From positions 1 through 64,000 of the forward strand of contig JAAWBT010000032.1 of the NCBI GenBank assembly GCA_022792835.1: DNA of 64,000 nucleotides, given 5' to 3'. The notes under the pieces are model-generated. The model was not told the origin of the DNA, made no database searches, and saw nothing but the letters and a program-made list of their open reading frames with translations. How positions within the stretch are numbered: the first letter of the stretch is position 1; the number at the start of each line of letters is the position of its first letter. Position numbers and translations under genes: made by a program. The stretch comes from Lachnospiraceae bacterium. Lineage in GTDB: Bacteria > Bacillota > Clostridia > Lachnospirales > Lachnospiraceae. Of the stretch, positions 41,310 to 50,212 are shown in pieces.

Positions 41310-43172
41310 TTACTTTGTCAGGACAGAAACACCCGTATCTGTAACAGCGCCTCCAAGGGACTCGCCCTCAAGGGCTCTCACGCAGGCTTCCACGCCCATG
41401 GTTCCCATCACGTCAGGATTCTGGGCCATGGTGCAGAGCAGATGGCCGTCCTCGATCAGATTCAAAATGGCATCAGACTTGTCAAAGCCCACGCCGATGA
41501 TCCCGGAGCCATTGGCCTTGATGGCATTTCCAACGCCGGTGGTAGCGCCTTCATTTGCGCCGAAGATACCGACCACACCCTGGGTAATATAATTCTCAGC
41601 GATGGTCTGAGACTTAGCTGCATCCCCCTCGCCGTACTGGGTTTCCAGAAGGGTGAAGCCCTTTCCTTCAAATGCCTCTCTGAATCCGGCTTCCCGGTTC
41701 ACCGTGGAATCAGTGGAAGCGTTGATGTTGACAATACCGATGTTTCCGGAGGTCACATTGGCTGCTTCCAGAGCCTTGAGAAGCTCCTCGCCGGCTGTCT
41801 TTCCTGCCGCCTTATTGTCCGTGGAGAAGGTGGCTTCTGCATCCAGGTTTGCAGGAGAGTCCACATAGACGATCTTGATGCCTGCTGCCTGTGCTTCTTT
41901 CAGTGCAGAGGTAATGGAGTCGGGACCGTTGGCCGCCACCATAATCGCATCATACTTGCCTGCCACTGCATTGTTCACGCACTCGATCTGCTGTGCGTCA
42001 TCCTTGCTGTTGGGAGCCATGAAGGTCACTTCCACGCCAAGCTCCTTCGCCTTCGCCTGAGCGCCCTCATTTAAGCTTACCCAGTGCTGGTCTACAGAAT
42101 CCATGGTGATCAGAGCGATCTTCCATGCCTTGCTTGCCGTAACGTCAGAACTTCCGCCTGCGCTTTCTCCGCCTGCTCCGCCAAGGGTCTCTTTGGTCAG
42201 GACGGATACGCCGGTGTCAGTCACCTTGCCGCCCAGGCTCTCGCCGTTCACGGCTGCAACAGCTGCCTTCACGCCTTCATATCCCATCACGTCGGGATTC
42301 TGAGCCATGGTGCAAAGCAGATAGCCGTCTGCAATCAGGTTCTGAATGGCATCGGACTTGTCAAAGCCCACGCCGATCACGTCGGAATTGGAAGCCTTGA
42401 TGGCATTTCCGGTTCCGGTGGTGGATCCTTCGTTGGTTCCGAAGATACCAACCACACCCTGGGTAATATAATTCTCAGCGATGGTCTGGGATTTGGCCGC
42501 ATCGCCTTCGCCGTACTGGGTTTCCAGAAGGGTGTAGCCCTTGCCCTCAAATGCAGAGCGGAAGCCCTCCTCACGGGCCACTGCCGTCTCAGTGGAAGCG
42601 TTCACGTTGACGATACCGATGTTGCCGGAGGTGATGTTCGCTGCCTCAAGGGCCTTGATCATCTCTTCACCGGCGATCTTACCTGCCGCCTTGTTATCCG
42701 TAGAGAAGGTTGCCTCTGCCTCCACGTTGGCCGGAGAGTCCACATAGACGATCTTGATGCCTGCGGACTGCGCCTCTTTCAATGCGGAAGAAATGGCGTC
42801 GGGGCCGTTTGCCGCCACCATAATCGCGTCATACTTGCCTGCCACTGCATTGTTCACACACTCGATCTGCTGTGCGTCGTCTTTCATGTTGGGAGCAAGA
42901 AGCGTCACTTCCACGCCAAGCTCTGTGGCCGCTTTCTGAGCGCCTTCATTTAAGTTCACCCAGTGCTGATCCACGGAATCCATGGTGATCAGGGCGATCT
43001 TCACGTCGCCGGACGCACCTGCACCTTCTGTCTCCACAGCCTTGCTCTCTTCCTTCTTTTCTGTGCCTTCGACGGGAGCCGCCGTTTCCTTTTTGTCACC
43101 GCCGCCGCAGCCTGCAAGGGCCGCCGTCACCATGGCGAGGGCACAGAGCATTGCCAATACTTTTCTTTTCAT
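41310..43172 (-). CDS. Sugar ABC binding lipoprotein with two tandem binding domains
   Basis: A 620-residue lipoprotein (lipobox TAALAGC). It carries two complete Peripla_BP_4-type domains in tandem, each about 265 residues: the first opens KIALITMDSVDQHWVNLNEG, the second KIALITMDSVDQHWVSLNEG about 294 residues later, and both close with DTGVSVLTK. The halves are nearly identical at protein level, with shared stretches such as DDAQQIECVNNAVAGKYDAI and QYGEGDAAKSQTIAENYITQ. A short Gly/Ser linker (GGAGGESAGGSSD) joins them. Usual relatives of RbsB/MglB have one domain. It is the third gene of the importer operon. Confidence 0.92.
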   Translation of the reverse strand: MKRKVLAMLCALAMVTAALAGCGGGDKKETAAPVEGTEKKEESKAVETEGAGASGDVKIALITMDSVDQHWVNLNEGAQKAATELGVEVTLLAPNMKDDAQQIECVNNAVAGKYDAIMVAANGPDAISSALKEAQSAGIKIVYVDSPANVEAEATFSTDNKAAGKIAGEEMIKALEAANITSGNIGIVNVNASTETAVAREEGFRSAFEGKGYTLLETQYGEGDAAKSQTIAENYITQGVVGIFGTNEGSTTGTGNAIKASNSDVIGVGFDKSDAIQNLIADGYLLCTMAQNPDVMGYEGVKAAVAAVNGESLGGKVTDTGVSVLTKETLGGAGGESAGGSSDVTASKAWKIALITMDSVDQHWVSLNEGAQAKAKELGVEVTFMAPNSKDDAQQIECVNNAVAGKYDAIMVAANGPDSITSALKEAQAAGIKIVYVDSPANLDAEATFSTDNKAAGKTAGEELLKALEAANVTSGNIGIVNINASTDSTVNREAGFREAFEGKGFTLLETQYGEGDAAKSQTIAENYITQGVVGIFGANEGATTGVGNAIKANGSGIIGVGFDKSDAILNLIEDGHLLCTMAQNPDVMGTMGVEACVRALEGESLGGAVTDTGVSVLTK

Positions 43173-43227
43173 GTTGTTCCTCCTTCTTTTTATTTGCTCA
43201 TCCGCTTTATGCGGTTTCGCTCAACTC

Positions 43228-44244
43228 TTAAGCTTTCTTCTTTCTGCCGAACTGGCCGTTGCGCACCACCACATCTAAGAGTACAGCGCAGACTACAATG
43301 ATACCGATAACCAGACGCTGAATCCCCACCTGGGCACCGATCATATTGAGACCGTTCTCCAGAGTCTGCCACACGGCTGAACCGGCCAGGGTACCCAGTA
43401 AAAGTCCGGTTCCACCCAGAGGAGACACTCCGCCGATGACACCTGCCGCCACACCGTACATCTCATAGCTGATTCCGGCTTCCATATTTCCCATACCGGC
43501 CTGGGCACAGAGGATCAAACCCACCAACCAGGAACAGACGGCGCTGATCAGATACACCTTTGTGGTCGTCGCCACAATATTGACGCCGGACAATTTCGCC
43601 GCATCAATATTGGAACCGATGGCGTAAATATGCCGGCCCGTCCTGGTTTTGGACAGGATAAAGAACATGATCACAAACACAATGATCGCAATCCAGAATG
43701 CGTTGTAAATTTTAAGAACAGAACCATAATAGAAGAAGTTCTGGAATGCATCTCCGGCCTCCTTGCCGATTCCGGTGGTGATGGCGTCGGTGTTGCGGTT
43801 TCCGTTTACCATGTAGGCGATGCCTCTTGCCACGAACATGGTGCCAAGGGTGGCGATAAATGGAGGCAGACGGAATTTTCCGACCAAAAATCCGTTGATC
43901 AGGCCAACAGCCAGACAGCTCAACAGAGCAACTAAGAGCGCCACTGCCGGATGAAAAGCCTTGGCCATCATGGTGGCGCTGATCATGGCGCTCATACCGA
44001 CCATGGAGCCGATGGAAAGGTCAATGTTTCCTGTGATCAGGATAAAGCTCTGGGCGATTCCGATCAGCAGATACTTGGACATGGAACGCAGCAGGTTCAT
44101 GATATTCTGCCCGGAAAACACCGTCGGTTCGATCAGGCCAAAGGCCACATAGAGAATAATAAACCCTGCAAAAGCCGTCAGTGCGGCTCCCATTCCACGG
44201 ATCCCGATCAGCCGCTTCCAGGGATTTTGTTTTTTCGTATTCAT
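43228..44244 (-). CDS. RbsC/MglC-like sugar ABC permease
   Basis: A 338-residue inner-membrane permease with eight to ten helices. Signatures are SFILITGNIDLSIGSMVGMS, LPPFIATLGTMFVARGIAYM, the GRHIYAIGSNIDAAKLSGVN loop and GVIGGVSPLGGTG. It belongs to the ribose/galactose/autoinducer-2 importer family. It lies 15 bp after the ATPase gene and 55 bp before the duplicated binding protein. Confidence 0.92.
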   Translation of the reverse strand: MNTKKQNPWKRLIGIRGMGAALTAFAGFIILYVAFGLIEPTVFSGQNIMNLLRSMSKYLLIGIAQSFILITGNIDLSIGSMVGMSAMISATMMAKAFHPAVALLVALLSCLAVGLINGFLVGKFRLPPFIATLGTMFVARGIAYMVNGNRNTDAITTGIGKEAGDAFQNFFYYGSVLKIYNAFWIAIIVFVIMFFILSKTRTGRHIYAIGSNIDAAKLSGVNIVATTTKVYLISAVCSWLVGLILCAQAGMGNMEAGISYEMYGVAAGVIGGVSPLGGTGLLLGTLAGSAVWQTLENGLNMIGAQVGIQRLVIGIIVVCAVLLDVVVRNGQFGRKKKA

Positions 44245-44259
44245 AGCGTTTCTCCCTCC

Positions 44260-45771
44260 TTAATGACTGGCAATCTTTTTATTTTCAAATGAAGTGGCCA
44301 GGGTCAGAATCTCGTTCTGGGTGGTCTCCTTCGCCATCACCTCACCGGTGATCCGCCCGTCGCACATAACGATGATCCTGTCTGCAACCCCCATGACCTC
44401 CGGCATCTCCGAAGACACGATGATCACGGCGATCCCCTGCTTCTTTAACTCATTGATCAGATTGTAAATCTCCACCTTGGCTCCCACATCGATGCCCCTG
44501 GTGGGCTCGTCAAAAATCACCACCCTGGAATCCCTGGCCAGCCATTTTCCCACGACCACCTTCTGCTGGTTTCCGCCAGAGAGGTTTCCGGCGTCGATAT
44601 CCACGCCAGGTGTCTTGATCTTTAAGTTTTCCACTGCCTCGTCACACAAGGTCTGCTCTTTTGACCGGCTTACCACTCCCAGGCCGCTGCAGACCAGATC
44701 CAGATTGGGAAGAGCTAGGTTTTGTCGGATGCTTAACTTCGTACAAAGCCCATCCTTTTTCCGATCCTCCGGCGCCAGCACCACCCCGTTTCGGATGGCA
44801 TCCATGGGACAGTGGATCTTCACTTCTCTCCCGTCCACAAAGATTTCTCCGCTCTCTTTAGGATCCGCCCCGAAAATCGCCCTGGTGGTCTCAGTCCTCC
44901 CCGCGCCCATCAGCCCGGCAAAGCCGACGATCTCGCCTTCATATACAGAAAAGCTGATATCACGGACCAGCTTTCCGGCGTTTAAATTCTTTACCTCAAA
45001 GATTTTCTTTCCTTTTTCACATTCCACATGGGGGAATTTTTCCTTGATCTCCCGCCCCACCATGTTGGCGATGATCTCGTCCATGGTCATGTCGGCAAAA
45101 TCCCGACAGGTGATGTACTGACCGTCCCGCATAATGGTAACCCGGTCCACGATATGTTGAAGTTCCTCCAGCCGGTGGGAAATATAGACGATCCCGTGAC
45201 CTTCCTTCTTAAGCTGATGGATAATGCGGAATAAATCGTCAATTTCTTTGGCTGTCAGAGCCGAAGTGGGCTCATCCATGATCAAAACCTTCGCGTTGAT
45301 GGAAAGAGCTTTGGCAATCTCCACCATCTGCTGCTTGGATACGGGCAGGTCGCCGACGATCTGCCTGGGACTGATGTCGATCTTCAACTCATTGAGGATC
45401 CTGCCTGCCTCCTCCTCCATCTTGGCGTTGTTTAAGGCGACTTTCCCTTTCATCTCTCTGCCTAAGAACATGTTTTCCGCCACGGACAGGTGCCTGCACA
45501 TATTTAACTCCTGATGGATGATGGCGACCCCGGCCGCCTGGGCCTGTTTGGGCGTCATATCCCCGTATTCCTGTCCGAAAATGCGCACGGTTCCGCCGTC
45601 TCTTGTATAAACACCGCTGAGGATTTTCATCAAGGTCGATTTTCCGGCGCCGTTTTCTCCCAAAAGAGCCATGACCTCTCCGGCCCGAAGCTCAAACTGT
45701 ACATTGTCAAGCGCCTTCACTCCAGGAAAACTTTTACTGATGTTTTCCATGGAAACAATTACATCCTGCAT
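44260..45771 (-). CDS. RbsA/MglA-like sugar ABC ATPase
   Basis: A 503-residue tandem ATPase. The first domain is canonical (GENGAGKSTLMKIL, VLIMDEPTSALTA, IVYISHRLEEL). The second has the usual incomplete Walker A for this family (FAGLMGAGRTETTRAI) with LSGGNQQKVVVGKWL and VVIFDEPTRGID. It contrasts sharply with the degenerate homologue encoded at 36969-38495. It is the first gene of the importer operon; a TATAAT-like box lies about 50 bp upstream of the start, but no convincing -35 is seen. Confidence 0.93.
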   Translation of the reverse strand: MQDVIVSMENISKSFPGVKALDNVQFELRAGEVMALLGENGAGKSTLMKILSGVYTRDGGTVRIFGQEYGDMTPKQAQAAGVAIIHQELNMCRHLSVAENMFLGREMKGKVALNNAKMEEEAGRILNELKIDISPRQIVGDLPVSKQQMVEIAKALSINAKVLIMDEPTSALTAKEIDDLFRIIHQLKKEGHGIVYISHRLEELQHIVDRVTIMRDGQYITCRDFADMTMDEIIANMVGREIKEKFPHVECEKGKKIFEVKNLNAGKLVRDISFSVYEGEIVGFAGLMGAGRTETTRAIFGADPKESGEIFVDGREVKIHCPMDAIRNGVVLAPEDRKKDGLCTKLSIRQNLALPNLDLVCSGLGVVSRSKEQTLCDEAVENLKIKTPGVDIDAGNLSGGNQQKVVVGKWLARDSRVVIFDEPTRGIDVGAKVEIYNLINELKKQGIAVIIVSSEMPEVMGVADRIIVMCDGRITGEVMAKETTQNEILTLATSFENKKIASH

Positions 45772-45986
45772 TCTCTCACCCCTTCATGCCGATTTTACAT
45801 TTGTCATTTATTATAAGTATAACAAAAACTGTCCATTGCAAAAGAGGGGAGAAATTTTGTTTTGTGGGGGGATTTTATATATCTTTTATATTTTTTAGAA
45901 GTGACGTCGAAGATTTTTCATTATTTTGACGGTTTTTTCAACAATCATCGCAGGACAATCCAGTAAAACAGAGAAAAAACTTGACC

Positions 45987-46709
45987 TTAACAGTCTGGAA
46001 ACCATACTTCCCTCTTCTTGGCCGTAATCACGCTCCCTGCCGCCAGGCCCAGGGCCAGGAGCCCCAGGCCCAGAAAAAATGCCGGGTTTCCCGCCAGACT
46101 GATATCCCCCACGCTCCCCTGAGTCAAAAGTATCAGAAGGAAGGAAGCGATCACCGTCGCCTTCGAGGATTTGGCAAAAAGCCCTGCGAAAAGGGACAGA
46201 AACCCCACTGTCACAACAAGCGCCGCCGTCAAAAACACAGTTCCATAAAACCATGGGCTTCCCAGATCAAAATCCAGCGGGAATGAAGAAGTCCTGTAAA
46301 TGCTTTCCCCGAGAGTCAGACAGCCGTAGAGGAACAGCTTTGTGAGAACCAGGGCGCCAAAATTAAACAGCCAAACCGCCACAAGCTGGGAAAAGAGAAT
46401 TTTCCGCCTGCTTATGGGATAGGTGAACATTAAGGCCATGGTCCCGTTCTTGTACGCGCCCACAATAAAAGCCGCCAGCATAACTCCCACAAACACAAAG
46501 TAAGCGCTGTTGGTCAGAAATTCCACGCCTGCCGAGATACTGAGCATTCCTGGGGCCGCATCCGGCACTCCAGTCACCGGATCGTCGGCAATGCCGAAAA
46601 AAGCCATTCCAAATACAAGCAAAGCCAGAAGGATGGCCAGGATTAGTGCATTCCTCACATACCGACCCGCACGGTTCTTTTTCCACTCCAGCCAAATCAA
46701 TTTTCTCAT
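45987..46709 (-). CDS. ABC-2 type permease (BcrB-like)
   Basis: A 240-residue membrane protein with six helices: a MRKLIWLEWKKN start typical of ABC-2 permeases, LMFTYPISRRKILFSQLVAV and a C-terminal helix pair. Its start overlaps the ATPase stop as ATGA. With the BcrA-like ATPase and the two-component genes upstream it forms a peptide-antibiotic resistance type module. Confidence 0.85.
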   Translation of the reverse strand: MRKLIWLEWKKNRAGRYVRNALILAILLALLVFGMAFFGIADDPVTGVPDAAPGMLSISAGVEFLTNSAYFVFVGVMLAAFIVGAYKNGTMALMFTYPISRRKILFSQLVAVWLFNFGALVLTKLFLYGCLTLGESIYRTSSFPLDFDLGSPWFYGTVFLTAALVVTVGFLSLFAGLFAKSSKATVIASFLLILLTQGSVGDISLAGNPAFFLGLGLLALGLAAGSVITAKKREVWFPDC

Positions 46710-47614
46710 TGCAGCCCCTCCCCCACAACTTTTAAAAAATATTCCTCCAGAGTCTCCTTTTTCCGCCCAATGGAACGAATCCCGGCTCCTCCCTCAGAAA
46801 GTCTTTTTGCCAGCTCTTCCACCGAAACCTCTTTCTCATAAATGCGGAACACTCCGTCTTCCATGAGCCGGAATCTGGAAAGCTCCATTTTCTCTGTGAG
46901 CACAAAGGCCGCCCGCTTCTCATCTGTCGTCAGGACTTCAATAAACGAGGCACTTTTCTCCGCAAGCTCCTTCATGGACAGTTCCTCCACAAGTCTCCCT
47001 TTTGCGAGAATACCCACAGTGTCCGCAACGCTTTCCACTTCCGACAGAATATGGCTGGAAATCAGAACCGTCACCCCGTAATCTGCACAAAGTCCCCGAA
47101 GAAGCTCTCTGATCTGATGGATTCCTTCCGGGTCCAGCCCGTTTAACGGCTCGTCAAGGATCAAAAACTCCGGTCTCGTAAGCACCGCCCTGGCGATGCC
47201 CAGCCGTTCCTTCATACCCAGAGAGTAGCTTTTTACCGGACGGTCCGCCGCTTCCAAAAGCCCTAAAAGTCCCAGGGCCTCATCCACGCTCCCATGGCGG
47301 TAATACCCCATGTATTCCCGGTGAAGTTCCAGGTTTTCCCGCCCGGTGAGCCGGTCATAGAACACAGGAAATTCCAGGATGATTCCCATCCGCTTTAATC
47401 CATGGAAAAAACCCGGCTTTCCAAAAAGGACCACCTCTCCCTCCGTGGGACCAAGTAATCCTGTCACCAATTTTAGCACCGTGGTCTTGCCTGCTCCGTT
47501 TGGCCCCAGGAATCCGTAGATCTCTCCCTTTTTCACATGGAGGGACACATCCTCCACGATTCTGTGTTTTCCAAAATCCTTGGTCAGATTATGCGTCTCT
47601 AAAAGATATGTCAT
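46706..47614 (-). CDS. BcrA/LanF-like ABC exporter ATPase
   Basis: A 302-residue ATPase: GPNGAGKTTVLKLV Walker A, YSLGMKERLGIARAVL signature, FLILDEPLNGLDPEG Walker B, LISSHILSEV, and a C-terminal domain of about 80 residues. This type drives export of, or immunity to, bacitracin and lantibiotics. The start at 47614 has GGGAGGAG eight bases upstream; an ATG at 47620 is too close to that site. Confidence 0.9.
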   Translation of the reverse strand: MTYLLETHNLTKDFGKHRIVEDVSLHVKKGEIYGFLGPNGAGKTTVLKLVTGLLGPTEGEVVLFGKPGFFHGLKRMGIILEFPVFYDRLTGRENLELHREYMGYYRHGSVDEALGLLGLLEAADRPVKSYSLGMKERLGIARAVLTRPEFLILDEPLNGLDPEGIHQIRELLRGLCADYGVTVLISSHILSEVESVADTVGILAKGRLVEELSMKELAEKSASFIEVLTTDEKRAAFVLTEKMELSRFRLMEDGVFRIYEKEVSVEELAKRLSEGGAGIRSIGRKKETLEEYFLKVVGEGLQ

Positions 47615-47708
47615 TGTCATCTCCTCCCATCTGAAACCATTCTAACAGACAAACCTTTCAAAGTGCTGAACCAAATCTTACGAATTCCTTTCTGCACTGT
47701 GACAAAGC

Positions 47709-48599
47709 TTAATCCTTCCCCGTCAGAGGAAGCCGCAGGGTAAAACAGGTTTCCACATAAGGCTCGCTGGAGACAGAAAGACTTCCGCCCATCTCCTTAG
47801 CCAGCCGTTTTGCAATGGAAAGACCCAGGCCAGTTCCGTAAGTTTCTGCCCCGCCAGCCGTCTCTACCCGAAACAACCGGTCAAACACCCAAGAACACGC
47901 CTCCGGCTTAAGCCCCATTCCTTTATCCTTCACCTGGATACAGACAAAAGGAAGTTCCTCTCTCACGAAAAATCCCAAATACTTTCCGTCTCCGCCATAA
48001 CGCACCCCGTTGGAGATCAGGTTGAATAAAATCCGCCGCACAGCCGCTTCATCCCCCAGGACAGGTACCTTCTCCTCCGGAATGGAAATCTCCACCTGAA
48101 ACTGTCTGAGTGTCAGGATCTCATAAAAATCCAGCACACATTCCCTGCAGACCTCGCCGATCTCAAACCTCTGGATCATAAGCCGCTCTTCCCCGGCCTC
48201 CAGCCTGGACAGAGTAAAAAACTGCTCCATAAGCTCCATAACCTGAGCTGCCTTTCTCTCCGCCTTCCCCGCCATTTCCCACACCGACTCCGGCAGTCCC
48301 CCGCCCGTCCCGGCGTTTTTTTCTTTCTGCAGACGGAGCATTTCCAGATAGCCTAAAAGGACAGTCATCGGCGTCCGGATATCGTGGGAAATATTGGAAA
48401 GCATCTGCGCCATGGCCGTCTCCTTCTGCTTAAACTCCGCTCTCAGCCGCCCTCTTTCCTCCAACAGCCGGTTGATTTGGGCGCACAGCTCCTTCGTCTC
48501 TTCCCGTCCCGTAAAAATCATCAGCTTTTCTTCGCTTTTCTCATCCAGAATCCGCGCAAGCTCCCGGCCCAGAAAGGCCGTTTCCTCCACCCGCCTCAT
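47709..48599 (-). CDS. Soluble HisKA-type sensor histidine kinase
   Basis: A 296-residue kinase with no membrane helix: an N-terminal coiled coil (residues 1-75), the HisKA motif MLSNISHDIRTPMTVLL and an HATPase domain (RRILFNLISNGVRYGG, VKDKGMGLKPEA, YGTGLGLSIAKRLAKEM). Its ATG overlaps the response-regulator stop as ATGA, which fixes the start. With no sensor or membrane anchor it may read the state of the adjacent BcrAB-like transporter, as described for some antibiotic-resistance modules. Confidence 0.88.
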   Translation of the reverse strand: MRRVEETAFLGRELARILDEKSEEKLMIFTGREETKELCAQINRLLEERGRLRAEFKQKETAMAQMLSNISHDIRTPMTVLLGYLEMLRLQKEKNAGTGGGLPESVWEMAGKAERKAAQVMELMEQFFTLSRLEAGEERLMIQRFEIGEVCRECVLDFYEILTLRQFQVEISIPEEKVPVLGDEAAVRRILFNLISNGVRYGGDGKYLGFFVREELPFVCIQVKDKGMGLKPEACSWVFDRLFRVETAGGAETYGTGLGLSIAKRLAKEMGGSLSVSSEPYVETCFTLRLPLTGKD

Positions 48600-49441
48600 G
48601 ACTTTCCTCCGATATGTCGTTCTTCCTCCAGGCCCGGTTCTTCTCCCAGCCGGTAGCCAATCCCCCAAACCGTGACAATACATTTTGGATTCCTGGGATC
48701 GTCCTCAATCTTGTTGCGCAGTCTGCTGATATGGACCTGGACCGCATTCTCGTCGGCCAAAAACGCTTCCTCCCACACCTGTCCGTAAAGCCCGGCCTTG
48801 GTATAAACTTTTTTGGGATTTTTCAAAAACAACCGCAGGATTTCAAATTCCTTCACTGTCAGGCTGACCCTCTCTCCGCTCTTTTCCACAGAATAGGTCT
48901 CCTCATCCACCGTGAGTCCTCCCCATCTGAGTACTTCCTTCGAACCAGAAGAGCCGGCGCCGCCGGAAATATCCGCCGTCTTTCTGGGAGCTGTATCATC
49001 CGGATTCCCACCTCCCCGGGCGTACTCCGTATTCCGCCGGATGTTCGCTTTGATCCTGGCCAACACCTCTGTGACAGAAAAAGGCTTTGTCACATAATCG
49101 TCTGCCCCCAGGGAAAGCCCCAGAGTCTTATCCGAATCGGTATCCTTCGCCGAGAGAATCAGGACCGGCACCGTGCTGATTCTCCTGATCTCCTTAAGCA
49201 CCTCCAGGCCGCTCCGTTTGGGAAGCCTAAGGTCCAAAAGCACCAGGCTGTAACCGCCTTCCAAAAATCGTTCTGACGCCTCGTTCCCGTCGGCCGCACA
49301 GATCACTTCATACTGTTCCGACTCCAGAAAGCTGCCTAGCATCTGCCGAATCTCCCCGTCATCCTCCACAAGCAGCAGTTTCCTCCTGTCCCCTGTCCCA
49401 TTTCCATTCATTCCACTTTTATTGATTTCGTTTCTGTCCAT
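48596..49441 (-). CDS. OmpR/PhoB-type response regulator
   Basis: A 281-residue regulator with a receiver (VEDDGEIRQML, phosphoacceptor Asp in LVLLDLRLPKRSG, Lys in YVTKPFSVTEV) and a winged-helix DNA-binding domain (TVKEFEILRLFLKNPKKVYT, ENAVQVHISRLRNKIEDD). A Gly/Ser/Asp-rich linker of about 40 residues between the domains is longer than usual. The ATG at 49441 is preferred; a GTG at 49453 abuts the GGGGA ribosome site. Likely target: the ABC genes downstream. Confidence 0.9.
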   Translation of the reverse strand: MDRNEINKSGMNGNGTGDRRKLLLVEDDGEIRQMLGSFLESEQYEVICAADGNEASERFLEGGYSLVLLDLRLPKRSGLEVLKEIRRISTVPVLILSAKDTDSDKTLGLSLGADDYVTKPFSVTEVLARIKANIRRNTEYARGGGNPDDTAPRKTADISGGAGSSGSKEVLRWGGLTVDEETYSVEKSGERVSLTVKEFEILRLFLKNPKKVYTKAGLYGQVWEEAFLADENAVQVHISRLRNKIEDDPRNPKCIVTVWGIGYRLGEEPGLEEERHIGGKS

Positions 49442-49503
49442 ATTCTGTTTCACTCCCCTTTGTTCCTTTTGTCATTTCATTCCTAATGAATTTTGTCGTT
49501 TAC

Positions 49504-50124
49504 CTACAGCAACTTATATGTCCCTTTCCCCAGCTTTTTGACGAATCCGGCAGTTTCACTTTGATTCAAAATTCTTTGAAGTTGTCTTGTACTGCAGTGA
49601 AGATGAAAAGCCGCCTGCTCGATTCCTTTTAAGGTTTCATCGTCACATTTATACTTCATATAGGACATAACCCGCTCTGTGAGGGAAGCCGGGGCCGCAT
49701 CCAGAGCGGCCATAGATCCGATTTTGCCTGAAAGGCTGTTACAAATAAGCCTCAGAAACCCATTATTGGAGAGCAGCCTTTCCCGGTGTTTTTCGATGGA
49801 ACATGAAATACAGGTCAGGCTTTCAGCAGCTTCCGCATAAATATGATTGCTTTTGGGATAAAAGATGTCCATGTCTCCGAGAAAGTAGTCTGTCGTTCCC
49901 CTCGACAAAGAATAGCGTGTACCATCATCACGAATGAAGTAGATGTTGATCGAGCCTTGCTCTACAATTTGGAACAGAAGCTCGTTTTGAAAAGGTGAAC
50001 TCACCAATTCGCCTTTTTCATATTTTATCAGATAAAAGTCGATATCCAATGAGTCAAGTACCGCATGATAGTTACTTTTCGCAATACAGCCCTTAATTTT
50101 CTTTTTATCATAAACCCTTTCCAT
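49504..50124 (-). CDS. Crp/Fnr family transcriptional regulator
   Basis: A 206-residue protein with a cyclic-nucleotide-type beta-barrel (about 15-125; GELVSSPFQNELLFQIVEQG, YFLGDMDIFYPKS) and a C-terminal HTH (GIEQAAFHLHCSTRQLQRIL). The ligand is unknown; no Fnr-type Cys cluster is visible. The ATG at 50124 has GGAGGAGG upstream. It is divergent from a MATE exporter, and both genes are AT-richer than their surroundings, suggesting joint acquisition. Confidence 0.85.
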   Translation of the reverse strand: MERVYDKKKIKGCIAKSNYHAVLDSLDIDFYLIKYEKGELVSSPFQNELLFQIVEQGSINIYFIRDDGTRYSLSRGTTDYFLGDMDIFYPKSNHIYAEAAESLTCISCSIEKHRERLLSNNGFLRLICNSLSGKIGSMAALDAAPASLTERVMSYMKYKCDDETLKGIEQAAFHLHCSTRQLQRILNQSETAGFVKKLGKGTYKLL

Positions 50125-50142
50125 AAAATCCTCCTCCAACAA

Positions 50143-50152
50143 GACATATGTC
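50143..50152. promoter_or_regulatory. Palindrome between regulator and MATE gene
   Basis: GACATATGTC is a perfect 10-bp palindrome in the 88-bp divergent gap. A TATAAT for the MATE gene lies about 24 bp to its right without a good -35, which fits an activator-dependent promoter. It is a candidate site for the Crp-like protein. Confidence 0.5.
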
Positions 50153-50212
50153 CTGTTTATTGGATTTATTTTACCTTATAATAACAAAAAATTCAAAGGA
50201 AGGAAAGAAACT

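Noticed and set aside
42084-42953. A 289-codon plus-strand frame opposite the sugar-binding protein
   Set aside because: It mirrors the duplicated binding domains and has no ribosome site or domain of its own.
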